Below, in pieces: positions 55,545 to 63,945 of a stretch of DNA of 64,000 nucleotides. The DNA is taken from the NCBI GenBank assembly GCA_017744915.1, contig JAGIAH010000004.1, forward strand, positions 310,001-374,000. Reading direction: 5' to 3'. The notes under the pieces were generated by a model. The model was given only the letters and a program-made list of their open reading frames with translations. It did no database searches and was not told where the DNA came from. Each line of letters starts with the position of its first letter. The stretch's first letter is position 1. Made by a program: the position numbers and the translations under genes. Source of the stretch: Agrobacterium tumefaciens. GTDB lineage: Bacteria > Pseudomonadota > Alphaproteobacteria > Rhizobiales > Rhizobiaceae.

Positions 55545-57419
55545 TCACTCTACCCCATCGCCCCTTGGCTTGGAAACGATATCCATCACCTCACGTCCCC
55601 AGACCACGCCACGATTTGCGATGGCTCGTGCAATATCTTCCACTTCCGGCCTCCGGGCTTGGATGATTGTCGTCGCCCGCGATAGCTCCGCCTCCAGCAG
55701 CCTTTCCACCCGCCGTCGTAGAACAGGATCATCACGCCGCAGTTCTTCCAGCTCATCGGAACTCGAGACATCACAGTATTGGAGCGATTCCAGCCCCAGA
55801 CTTGCGAGCATGATCGTAGCGATATCCGAAGCTCGCTGAAGATCAGATCCGGCGACACCGCCGGAGCCATCGAAAACATCACCGAGGATGACCTCTTCCG
55901 CCGCCATTCCGCCCAGCAGCATTGCAATCTCGTCCAGATAGGACTGGCGGCTTCGATTCGGTGTGTAGCTCCGCCGCCATTGCACGTGCCCGATACTCGC
56001 GTCTCGGTGGCTGGCCTCCCTTGCCACGGCAATCATCTCGATCTCGGCCACAGACAGAATGGCGCCGACGATCGCGTGTCCGGCTTCATGTACAGATGCT
56101 GACCAAAGCTCGTCGTCGCCAACCGGGGCAATTGCTGGCACGACTGCAAGCACATCCGACATTCGGACTTCCCTACCTTGGCGACGGGCCAGGCGACGAG
56201 CGTCCTTCGCGACCTGCGCAATGTCTGCGCCGGAATACCCACTTGTTGCCAGAGCAGCTTTGGTGAGGTCCTCCGGAGCGCTGGCAGTGCCCAGATGCAT
56301 CGCAAGCATCTGCTCGCGAGCCGCTTGATCGGGAAGCTCGATCGCGATGTGGCGGTCAAGGCGGCCAGGTCGACGCAATGCCGGATCGATATTGTTCGGG
56401 AAATTCGATGCAGCGATGACGATCACCCCTTCCCTGCCCGTGGATCCGTCGAGCAGCTCGAGTAAGGCGTTCACTACCTGAAGGCTGTAATTTGCGTTGT
56501 CGCCTCTGAATGTCCGCCTGTCGCCGATGCTGTCGAGCTCATCAATGAGCAGCACCGACGGAACTGCGGCGGCTGCGTCGCGGAAACTCTTCCGCATTGC
56601 GCCCAGCATGTCACCGAGATGTCCCTTTGATTGCCATTGCGCGCTCGATGTGCCGATGAATGTCGCCCCGCAGGAACGCGCGAGCGCTGATGCAAAAAGC
56701 GTCTTGCCGGTCCCGGGAGGACCGCTGAGTAGAAGCCCGGCATCAACATCGCGCCATGCGACCTTGCCATCCCTCCAGTCAGCGAGATCAACGACCAGGT
56801 TCGCAGCCCAATCGCGCGCCTCGCCAAAGCCTTCCAGGTCTTCCACCAAAGGCTCCCAAGCCATGGTCGCAGGAGCCTTCGAAGCGGCCGCAAGCCTTTC
56901 CAAGACGATTTCGATCGGCCGTCCTTTTCGCAACGCGCCGAACAACAGGCTTGGAGTATATTGGCAGAGATGGCTGGCCGCATCGCTTGCAATATTGATC
57001 TGCCATACATTTTTCGCGGCCGAAATCAGGTGGTTCGGCTTGATGGGTCCGACGTCAACAATGCGGTCCAAGATGATTACGATCTCAGGCACAAGCCTGG
57101 CTCCTTTCTCGATCAGGACGACAACGGCCGATTTTTGCGCCAGTACTTTCCCAGCGTCTTCGCAATATGTCTCCCCCCGCCTGCCCAATTCAATTGTCGT
57201 AACTGCGTAGCGGATCAAAACGCTGGTCTCTCGCAGAACCAATTTCGCCGCCGCCCGATAGGCTTCCATGTTGGCCTCGGGTGGCAGTACGAGACCGACT
57301 GCATGATCGATCTGTCCTTCGCTCAGGTAGACACCACACAACCTCAAAGCATTTTTGAGGGCGACGGCATAAGTAGCCGTTTCGAGCGAGGGTTCCCGCT
57401 CGGCAGATCTGTTCGACAT
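55545..57419 (-). CDS. FtsH-like AAA+ ATPase / M41 metalloprotease without membrane segments
   Basis: A 624-residue ATP-dependent zinc protease. Residues 1-180 are an unknown N-terminal domain with no convincing membrane helix. The AAA+ module has Walker A GPPGTGKT (233-240), Walker B LLIDELDSIG (290-299) and the second region of homology with RRPGRLDRHIAIELP (349-363). The M41 peptidase follows with SVHEAGHAIVGAIL (HEAGH at 444-448) and the third ligand region GGVAGSDLQRASDIA. True FtsH has two N-terminal membrane helices; their absence suggests a soluble relative. ATG 57419 begins ten bases after the upstream gene; a frame to 57494 overlaps that gene. Confidence 0.88.
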   Translation of the reverse strand: MSNRSAEREPSLETATYAVALKNALRLCGVYLSEGQIDHAVGLVLPPEANMEAYRAAAKLVLRETSVLIRYAVTTIELGRRGETYCEDAGKVLAQKSAVVVLIEKGARLVPEIVIILDRIVDVGPIKPNHLISAAKNVWQINIASDAASHLCQYTPSLLFGALRKGRPIEIVLERLAAASKAPATMAWEPLVEDLEGFGEARDWAANLVVDLADWRDGKVAWRDVDAGLLLSGPPGTGKTLFASALARSCGATFIGTSSAQWQSKGHLGDMLGAMRKSFRDAAAAVPSVLLIDELDSIGDRRTFRGDNANYSLQVVNALLELLDGSTGREGVIVIAASNFPNNIDPALRRPGRLDRHIAIELPDQAAREQMLAMHLGTASAPEDLTKAALATSGYSGADIAQVAKDARRLARRQGREVRMSDVLAVVPAIAPVGDDELWSASVHEAGHAIVGAILSVAEIEMIAVAREASHRDASIGHVQWRRSYTPNRSRQSYLDEIAMLLGGMAAEEVILGDVFDGSGGVAGSDLQRASDIATIMLASLGLESLQYCDVSSSDELEELRRDDPVLRRRVERLLEAELSRATTIIQARRPEVEDIARAIANRGVVWGREVMDIVSKPRGDGVE

Positions 57420-57429
57420 CTTCGGCCCC

Positions 57430-58056
57430 CTACTTCGCCGCGCGCCTGACGACCGTTTCCGGTCCCAGCAGAGCTTCATCGAGGTCGACTTCAAGGATGT
57501 TCTTGAGGATCATCGTTGCGATTGTCGGCATCGGCTTGCTTTCACGAACGACAGAAAGGCATTCCGCAAGCGTCAACGTCCCCATTTCTTCCAACGCCGC
57601 GAGAATTCGGATACGGTCGCCCAGCGGTGCGTCATATCCAGCGTAGCGAATGAGATCCTTGGCATTCTGAATCCGGGGTGCCCCGACGAACTCGGAGAAG
57701 GACACCGCTAGATAGCGGTAGCCCTGCTTTTCGGCTAGCCTGGCAAACCAACCGACGGTGCCGGTATCCCGCGGCCGGATATCCACGAGCAAGGCTTCGT
57801 TCTCTGTCTCGACAGCGAAATCGATATAGTGGTGTCTCGGATTGCGGGCGCCGGAGTCATTGATGATCGGCTGCGGCATGCAGCGCCATGCTGACACCTT
57901 GGGATCCAGGTCCAGCAAGCAAGCATAATCACGCGCCTCCCGCGAACGATAGAGGGGACGACCGACGCATTTGAGCGTCGCAGACGGAATGAACGGACGG
58001 TATTTCGAAAAAACGCGGGCTTCATCACCTGCGACATGAGTGGACTCGGTCTTCAT
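57430..58056 (-). CDS. TnsA-like / degenerate PD-(D/E)xK protein, first gene of an operon with the FtsH-like protease
   Basis: A 208-residue protein; the ATG at 58056 has a perfect GGAGGTGA ribosome-binding site 4 bases upstream. CLLDLDPKVSAWRCMPQPII (from about residue 47) resembles the N-terminal region of TnsA-type endonucleases, and HHYIDFAVETENEALLVDIR is placed like the nuclease core. However, the expected ExK or QxK is DIR here, so catalysis is doubtful. The C-terminal 60 residues look like a winged-helix segment (GDRIRILAALEEMGTLTLAE). It may be a DNA-binding adaptor for the protease or an old transposition gene. Confidence 0.6.
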   Translation of the reverse strand: MKTESTHVAGDEARVFSKYRPFIPSATLKCVGRPLYRSREARDYACLLDLDPKVSAWRCMPQPIINDSGARNPRHHYIDFAVETENEALLVDIRPRDTGTVGWFARLAEKQGYRYLAVSFSEFVGAPRIQNAKDLIRYAGYDAPLGDRIRILAALEEMGTLTLAECLSVVRESKPMPTIATMILKNILEVDLDEALLGPETVVRRAAK

Positions 58057-58157
58057 GACCTCACCTCCGGCAAATAGCGATCTGGGCGGCACCGGGAACG
58101 GTCCCGGACATCCGTCATCGTATTCGGCGGGTGGGCGTAAACGTCTTGCTCATGGTA

Positions 58158-58189
58158 AGAACATTTAGTGAACAAGATTCTCGACGTCA
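58158..58189 (-). promoter_or_regulatory. Promoter with overlapping candidate LexA box (SOS-type)
   Basis: On the minus strand a -35 hexamer TTGACG (58184-58189) and a -10 hexamer TAAATG (58161-58166) are spaced by exactly 17 bases. GAAC-N7-GAAC at 58158-58172 matches the alphaproteobacterial LexA site and covers the -10 box. It lies about 100 bases upstream of the start at 58056, so the two-gene operon with the FtsH-like protease may be induced by DNA damage. The rest of the region 58057-58416 (360 bases) has no gene that I can support. Confidence 0.6.
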
Positions 58190-58416
58190 ACTAGAATTCG
58201 GCTCCGAGGCGAGAGCGAGTTTCACACGCCAGGAACCACCAAGGCCCTGATGTCGTGAGAAACAGAGACTTTCTCGGATTTCGTGCCTGATGACCTCGAC
58301 GATTAAGCTATATCAATCAGTGCCGTAGTCGGAAGGAACCGAAATTCGACACGTCATATCTTGTTGGTTTTGCCGTCGCCGGTTACGGTTTCTCACCGTA
58401 GCTGCAGAAATCTCGA

Positions 58417-58620
58417 TCAGGGATTGGGATCGTCATCGTCGGGGAGAGGACCAGGGCGGGAGAACAACTCTTCCAGGGTCTTCTTTCCGGGTACGAACGT
58501 CACGTCAAATCTGCCGTCGGTGTCGATCAGTCTCTGAGTGCCGCGCGCTTTAGCTGCGTCCAGAACTTCCTGGATGCGGGCCTCGGCCTCGTGTCTCTGC
58601 CAATCGGAATCACGTGTCAT
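58417..58620 (-). CDS. Phd/YefM-type antitoxin
   Basis: A 67-residue protein. DWQRHEAEARIQEVLDAAKA is the typical Phd/YefM N-terminal DNA-binding region (W..xEAxAx..EVLD), followed by GTQRLIDTDGRFDVTFVP and a C-terminal KKTLEELFSRPGPLP tail that would bind and block a toxin. No toxin lies on the same strand next to it; the only candidate is the divergent PIN gene 105 bases away. Confidence 0.78.
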   Translation of the reverse strand: MTRDSDWQRHEAEARIQEVLDAAKARGTQRLIDTDGRFDVTFVPGKKTLEELFSRPGPLPDDDDPNP

Positions 58621-58725
58621 CTGGGCCTCTCTCGGACGACATCATACCAGCCTGCGCAGTATAGCGATACGAATTGGATCGCACCTCGAATTTTTCAAGA
58701 AGAAAGTTTCTGACCACAGAAAGAT

Positions 58726-59346
58726 GTGAAAGTGCGGACAGACCCTATTCTTTTACTGGATACGGACATCGTCAGCCTTATGGGCCGCGTGAAGCCTCCG
58801 CCCGGACTGCGTCCATGGCTCCTACGTGTCGGCATACATCGTCTCGCACTCTGCTATCCGGTCATAGCAGAACTGCTCCGCGGAGCCCATCTCAAGGTGA
58901 AGGATGATCCACAGAGAGCGCTTTTTATAACCAACTGGGTCGATGAGCTTATCTCTATGGCATTTCCGTTTCCGGAAATGACGACTGCGGTGGCGACAGT
59001 CTACGCCGAGATGACATCTGTTCCCGCCTTGCGGCACATGTGGACCGTTCAGCGCGGACAAAAAAGCAACAGGCTCGGACACGATTTGATGATATCCGCC
59101 GTCGCCATCGCGCACGGGATGCCGATACTTACGGCGAATGTCGATGATTTTGTTGAGATCAACGAACATTTTCCGCTACCCGGCTTATACCATCCGATGG
59201 AGGCGCAATGGTACCTTGAGCCCGGCTTCGATGTCCCGCTTCCCTATTTCGACCCAGGCGAGCCCGACCCGCATGAAAAGTCTCTGCCCAAGCTCGCCGG
59301 CGCCAGCGCGTACAGTTCAGTCACCTCGGAAAGCGACCAGCAATAA
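58726..59346 (+). CDS. PIN-domain ribonuclease (VapC/FitB-like toxin)
   Basis: A 206-residue protein. ILLLDTDIVSLMGR supplies the first acidic residues (Asp12, Asp14), VIAELLRGA the conserved Glu, and LGHDLMISAVAIAHG, then ILTANVDDF, the last acidic residues of the PIN active site. It is longer than most VapC toxins because of a C-terminal Pro-rich tail of about 45 residues. The start is a GTG at 58726 with a weak ribosome-binding site. It is divergent from the Phd-type antitoxin, which probably controls it. Confidence 0.82.
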   Translation: MKVRTDPILLLDTDIVSLMGRVKPPPGLRPWLLRVGIHRLALCYPVIAELLRGAHLKVKDDPQRALFITNWVDELISMAFPFPEMTTAVATVYAEMTSVPALRHMWTVQRGQKSNRLGHDLMISAVAIAHGMPILTANVDDFVEINEHFPLPGLYHPMEAQWYLEPGFDVPLPYFDPGEPDPHEKSLPKLAGASAYSSVTSESDQQ

Positions 59347-59556
59347 CGCGCCGACGCTCTGCTTTCAGGCTTCTTAAAATCCCATCTCTTCCCACTTTCT
59401 CGGCGTTTCCCTTGAGACACGATCTTGCGGCCGATCCTGGCGGATTGAAATCCGCCCTTGATAGTGCATTGCAGAGTGTTTCGTTGTCGCCAGACGGCGT
59501 AAAGATTACGAGAGTAATCCTTCGCGGGCCACGGCCCTTGCTTTGCTGTGAGACTT

Positions 59557-59739
59557 TCAGGCTGCTGCGGTGGTCTTCGCGGCTTCGATTTCCCTCAACT
59601 GCCATTTCCAAAAACAGAGTACTTTATCCTCTTCCGGCGGGAAACCAGCCACGTCGAGAGCCCATTTGCGCTGCATCGCATCAAATAAAATTTTGTCCTC
59701 GCGTTGTTGCAGCTCGTTGAGGTTGAGACCTTCGAACAT
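59557..59739 (-). CDS. Small hypothetical protein
   Basis: A 60-residue charged protein (MFEGLNLNELQQREDKILFD at the start, then FPPEEDKVLCFWKWQLREIE). The ATG at 59739 has AAAGGA 6 bases upstream, which decides it over the in-frame ATGs at 59754 and 59874. It may form a helical hairpin. It is not recognised. Confidence 0.5.
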   Translation of the reverse strand: MFEGLNLNELQQREDKILFDAMQRKWALDVAGFPPEEDKVLCFWKWQLREIEAAKTTAAA

Positions 59740-59967
59740 TTGAATTCCTTTCATCGTACTCTTGCTTGCCGGGGCGGCGACACTAGAAACTAATGGTGGA
59801 TCGCAATCGAGAGAAACGTCAACGGAGAAATGTCCACATGGTGGGCCGACAAGCGAATCCGTTTGTTCCATCAACGGACACGTCCGCCTTCCCAGCGTCT
59901 ACCATCGGGAAGGCGCACGACATCCCGCCATCGGTATGACTGGCGACCTTCGAACAGGATAGTTAGA

Positions 59968-59979
59968 ATTCGATCGAAT
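59968..59979. promoter_or_regulatory. 12-bp perfect palindrome upstream of the C5-methyltransferase
   Basis: ATTCGATCGAAT is self-complementary and lies 57 bases upstream of the methylase start. It could be an operator or a target of the methylase itself, since some C5 methylases regulate their own promoters. No -35/-10 pair was fixed around it. Confidence 0.35.
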
Positions 59980-60036
59980 CCATTTCCGGGACAGAAGGAC
60001 CGGCCTGCTAAACAGCAATGACAACAGAGGTTGGCG

Positions 60037-62205
60037 ATGGCTGAGACGGCAGACAATATGACGAGCGAGGACCCGGGGGCGCTGATGAAGCGAATCCTGG
60101 CGAACCGCAAATCCATTGCCAAAGCCCAGTTCGACATGATCGCCAGCATCGGCCAAATGCGCTCAACGATGAGCGACGACGATCTGCGCAGTTTCCTGGT
60201 TGTCGAATGCGGCATCCCGCGCAGCGACCTGCCGTCGATCTTCGCCTTCGATGAGACCCTCGGATCCTGCGAGTCACTCCTGCGCAAGCGCTGCGTCCCA
60301 TTCCACGTGGTGAAGGCGCTGATCGCGACCGATGCCGATACCCGTCAAGCTGCGCTGGACGCTCTTGCAGACGGAACCGAGGTCGATATTCCAACCGTTG
60401 CGAGGCTCCGCCGTCTGACGATCCGAAACAGGATCGGAGCGAATGCCTATGCCGAACGGGGCCGCCAGCGGGCGATGACGGCCGCGGCCTCAAAGCAGTC
60501 GCACCTCCGTATCCAGGCGCTCGGCGAAAACGTCGCCACGCTACTTTCCGAGATTGACGCATTCACGGAACGCTTTGTCGGGGAGCCGCCCTGCGATCCG
60601 AACGAGGATGTCGTTGACCGATCCGAGGCATGCATTTCCGCGGCCGTCAGATTGAGATCCAACGCAAGGATCGTGCTCCGTGAATTCAGGTCGGTCTATG
60701 GCGAGGTCGAACTGCCAGGAAAGGGTGTCGCCGGCTTCAGGAATGGGTCACATCGGCACAAGCTCGCCGCTGCCCATGAATCCCTGAAACGCTTCGCCGA
60801 TGGGAAATTTGCGTGGTACAACAAGTTCAGCGGCTTTGCCTTCGAACAGGGCTATCTCTGGCAGACTGAGCTTCAGGACGCCCTCACCTATCTGCTTCCC
60901 TGCGATCCGGAACCGGATTCGGCGTCTGATGAAAATACCGAAGCCACCAAACCCTTGAGGTTTCTGGAAATATGTGCGGGTGCTGGCGGTCAGGCGATAG
61001 GCCTGCTCGGAGCCGGCTTCGAACCCGCGCGGCTCTACGACATGGATCTCAATGCCACTCGGACCCTGAAGAAAAACTGGACGTGGCCAGTCACCCGGAA
61101 GCGCCTGGAGAAGGTTTCGGATCGGGATCTTCAACAATTCCAAGGCGTCGATCTACTTGCCGGAGGCGTAGAGTGCAGACCGTTCTCTCAGTCCGGGAAG
61201 CAACTCGGCGCGAACGACAGCAGGAATCTCTTCGATGAGGCGATCCGATATGTGAAGGTCGTTAGACCTCGCGCTTTTTTCTTCGAGAACGTCGAAGGCT
61301 TCACGGACAAGAAGTTCCTCAAATATCGCGCCAGCGTGTTCCAGCGGCTGAAGGCGCTCGACTACCGCATCGGCCTGCACAAGCTGAATGCCCGCGACTT
61401 CGGGCTCGCCCAGTCGCGCCCGCGGTTGGTGCTCGTCGGCGTGCACAAGGACGAACCCGGACTGTTCTCTCTGCCGAAGGACGGAATTACCACCACCATG
61501 GGAGAAGCCCTCGCCGACGTGATCTTTCCACATCGCGGGCTGGGTGATGTCGTCTACGACCAGTGGGCGGAAAATTGGCTCGCGAATTACGGAAGCAAGG
61601 TCTCCACCACGGTCACGTCGAGCCTCTACAAGAACAAAGGCAAGATGAAGCGGAGATGGGAGAACGAACTCGGCTTCGCCGTCGACCCGAAGCACGTCGG
61701 TGACGGACCGGCCCCACTCGGAAGCATCGAAGACCCAACAACCCTTCCCTATCTGACCGTTGATGTTGCCCGGGTGCTGCAGGGGTTCCCGCGGGCGTGG
61801 AAATTTGAAGGCAAGTCGGACCGTCAGTTCCACCAGATCGGAAACGCGTTCCCGCCGCAAATGTCGAAGGCGGTGGGCCTGGCCATCGCGCGGGCGCTCT
61901 CGGGCCGAATGCCAAATTCGATCGACGCACCACCGCTTGTCCCCTTCAGCGAATCCTTGATCGGCGTGAAGGGCGTGACACCAACGGGCTCAACGAGGTT
62001 CATGCTGAACGCAATGACGATTGAGGACGTCGAGGAGTTGAGGGACATCTACGGCACAAAGTTCCCGGACCTGCAGAAGCTAAGGTCTCAGGCAAAGAGA
62101 AACCGTCGCGCCCGAAAGCGCAACGCGCACGAATATCAGCAAGCCCGGCAAAGTGGCGGGCAAGTCATAGAGACTGCCGAGACTGAGGAGCCGTCCACTC
62201 CCTGA
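60037..62205 (+). CDS. C5-cytosine DNA methyltransferase with a 300-residue N-terminal extension
   Basis: A 722-residue protein. Motif I is LEICAGAGGQAIGLLGAGF near residue 308, motif VI FFFENVEGF near 415, motif VIII DFGLAQSRPRLVLVG, and motif X IGNAFPPQMSKAVGLAIAR. The catalytic motif IV reads LLAGGVECRPFSQSGKQLG, with Cys380 kept but Glu in place of the usual Pro before it. The N-terminal 300 residues are helical, unlike standard methylases; VPFHVVKALIATDADTRQAA recalls ParB-type C-terminal helices. ATG 60037 has AGAGG 7 bases upstream. No cognate endonuclease is adjacent. Confidence 0.85.
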   Translation: MAETADNMTSEDPGALMKRILANRKSIAKAQFDMIASIGQMRSTMSDDDLRSFLVVECGIPRSDLPSIFAFDETLGSCESLLRKRCVPFHVVKALIATDADTRQAALDALADGTEVDIPTVARLRRLTIRNRIGANAYAERGRQRAMTAAASKQSHLRIQALGENVATLLSEIDAFTERFVGEPPCDPNEDVVDRSEACISAAVRLRSNARIVLREFRSVYGEVELPGKGVAGFRNGSHRHKLAAAHESLKRFADGKFAWYNKFSGFAFEQGYLWQTELQDALTYLLPCDPEPDSASDENTEATKPLRFLEICAGAGGQAIGLLGAGFEPARLYDMDLNATRTLKKNWTWPVTRKRLEKVSDRDLQQFQGVDLLAGGVECRPFSQSGKQLGANDSRNLFDEAIRYVKVVRPRAFFFENVEGFTDKKFLKYRASVFQRLKALDYRIGLHKLNARDFGLAQSRPRLVLVGVHKDEPGLFSLPKDGITTTMGEALADVIFPHRGLGDVVYDQWAENWLANYGSKVSTTVTSSLYKNKGKMKRRWENELGFAVDPKHVGDGPAPLGSIEDPTTLPYLTVDVARVLQGFPRAWKFEGKSDRQFHQIGNAFPPQMSKAVGLAIARALSGRMPNSIDAPPLVPFSESLIGVKGVTPTGSTRFMLNAMTIEDVEELRDIYGTKFPDLQKLRSQAKRNRRARKRNAHEYQQARQSGGQVIETAETEEPSTP

Positions 62206-62845
62206 AATGCTTTCCGATTGCCCTCTGGATCTCCCACGGCGCAGGATTCTCCATCCGCCTGACCTGCTTTCCGTCTACGTGGAGCTGGCCTACACCGCTG
62301 CATCTCCACGCGAAGCTGACCTCGCGTCCGGCGGCATCCTCGACAGTCAGCGTCTCCACATTACCATCGGTCGAGAAGACTATCTCGGGACCATCCGGCC
62401 CGCATAGATCGCTGAACTCCTCGTAGGCCATCGCCACCTCCTGCGAAATCTCCTTATCGCTCTCATGCAATGGAACAAGAACGACTTCCTTTAGATAAAC
62501 GCCGATCGCGTTAACAAACAAAGCCATGTCATCGCCCTCGAGGTATTGTTCCTGCTCAAACTGCCTCGGAATGTACCCGAACCATCCCGCATCCCCGAAC
62601 TTTACTTCCGTATGGATTTCGGCGGTGACCTGGACATCCTCCCACTCCGCCCGATCCTTGCGTGTTTCGGCTCTGCCCGGGACGAAGAGTTCGACTGGTA
62701 GCCTCCAGCCGTTCGGATCGCGCGTCCTGAACACCAGGGTCAGTCCGCCGTCTCCGCGCTCTCCACGCATAACGAGATTTCTCTCCTTCAGGATATACCC
62801 GTAGCGCTCCTTCGCCTCGATCATGATCTGCGTGAAATATCCCAT
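62165..62845 (-). CDS. Hypothetical protein overlapping the methyltransferase 3' end
   Basis: A 226-residue soluble protein, not recognised. The first two thirds look beta-rich (LVMRGERGDGGLTLVFRTRD); the C-terminal part is like a beta-sheet cap with short helices. It has a strong GGAGG ribosome-binding site 7-8 bases upstream of ATG 62845. Its last 41 bases overlap the end of the methylase gene on the other strand. A candidate LexA box lies 107 bases upstream. Confidence 0.6.
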   Translation of the reverse strand: MGYFTQIMIEAKERYGYILKERNLVMRGERGDGGLTLVFRTRDPNGWRLPVELFVPGRAETRKDRAEWEDVQVTAEIHTEVKFGDAGWFGYIPRQFEQEQYLEGDDMALFVNAIGVYLKEVVLVPLHESDKEISQEVAMAYEEFSDLCGPDGPEIVFSTDGNVETLTVEDAAGREVSFAWRCSGVGQLHVDGKQVRRMENPAPWEIQRAIGKHFREWTAPQSRQSL

Positions 62846-62942
62846 GGATTCGACCTCCCTGCTGGTGCGGGAAGGATCCGTTGCATGGACGCAAGGGACA
62901 AACCGGGTTGAAAGGATTCGTCGCTCGAAGTTCTCTCAATTG

Positions 62943-62966
62943 TTGACACGAGAACTTAAGAAGAAC
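62943..62966. promoter_or_regulatory. TTGACA box with a second candidate LexA site
   Basis: TTGACA (62943-62948, plus strand) is followed directly by GAAC-N7-GAAC (62952-62966), and an AT-rich CATTTAAC lies at the -10 distance. The promoter orientation suggests transcription to the right, but the first good gene on that side is at 63580. On the other strand the gene starting at 62845 is 107 bases away. Either or both could be controlled. Confidence 0.45.
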
Positions 62967-63579
62967 ATTTAACAATATGATATAGCTTCATATTTTTCTG
63001 TAGACGCCGCGTCTGCAATGTGCCTTACTGCTCACGCCCGATGAGGCGCCGGAGGTACCGATGATAAAGATATCGATATCCGTGAAGGGTCAGGTCTGAC
63101 GCTGACGCCACAGGTGCGCCCCGGCACCGCGTGAGGGGAGCTTGATGCTTCCGAACGGGCGACCTCCGAAGAATTTCACTATTTCTAACGATGCAGCCTT
63201 AGGTCGGCGGACAAGTTTCCGAGCGTCATTTAGGAACGACATTGTAGCTAGTGACTGCGATGGAGTTTCACGATGTATCCAGCAAATGAAGTCATCCCCC
63301 TGCGCATGCGGGTCTCTGCAGTGGTCCTCGTCATAGCCTGATCTCCCGCCGACATTTCCGTCTGATTTCGCCCTGGCATTGCCTGCCGGGAATGCCCACC
63401 CGTGCTCTGAAGAAAGATTCGCCTATGCCGACACCAACGTGGAACAGATCCGCACGCGATCCGCCCTGAACTGACCTGCGCCGCGCGCGGCGTCTCTCCG
63501 AAGTTCAAGAAATGCCGCACTCCGGGCAACTCCGGAGATCGACGGCGCACGTCCGCACTTCACTAAGAAGGATACCCAC
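62967..63579. other. Stretch without a supported gene
   Basis: These 613 bases contain no convincing protein gene. A 12-codon frame at 63061-63099 has a strong GGAGG ribosome-binding site (encoding MIKISISVKGQV). A 64-codon frame at 63142 also has a purine-rich site but no protein-like pattern. A frame ending near 63473 reads FALALPAGNAHPCSEERFAY, so this may be a decayed gene. No repeat or terminator was seen. Confidence 0.35.
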
Positions 63580-63927
63580 ATGAGCACTGCATCCGACGTC
63601 TCCATTCAGGTCCTGCCGACGGCTTTCACCAAGGCAGAGATCGAAATCCAGCGTGACTTTGCGCGCAAGTGCATCCGTGCGAAGCGCTTCGAAGACCTCT
63701 CGTCGCGTTACATGGCGATGAAAGCCGAATGCCATCGCCGCGGGCTGCGTGCATGCGATTTTCAGACGTTTCGTAACGCGGTCCGCCTGACCCGCCTTGG
63801 CACTTCTCGCCGCGTCAATTTGCCCAAATCCTGCTTGCGTATGCAGGAGTACTATTTCGGTCTGCCGACCGAAACCGCGCTCGCCCATGAGCACGACAGT
63901 TTTCTGAATCTCTGGCGTCGCCGTTGA
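63580..63927 (+). CDS. Hypothetical protein
   Basis: A 115-residue basic protein (for example CIRAKRFEDLSSRYMAMKAE and NAVRLTRLGTSRRVNLPKSC), probably helical and possibly nucleic-acid binding. AGAAGGA precedes the ATG by about 7 bases. It is not recognised. The next gene starts 18 bases downstream, so it may head an operon that continues beyond the window. Confidence 0.6.
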   Translation: MSTASDVSIQVLPTAFTKAEIEIQRDFARKCIRAKRFEDLSSRYMAMKAECHRRGLRACDFQTFRNAVRLTRLGTSRRVNLPKSCLRMQEYYFGLPTETALAHEHDSFLNLWRRR

Positions 63928-63945
63928 TCGGGGAGCCAGAACAGG

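Noticed and set aside
63142-63336. 64-codon plus-strand open frame
   Set aside because: It has a purine-rich upstream site but no protein-like pattern, and it overlaps another weak frame.
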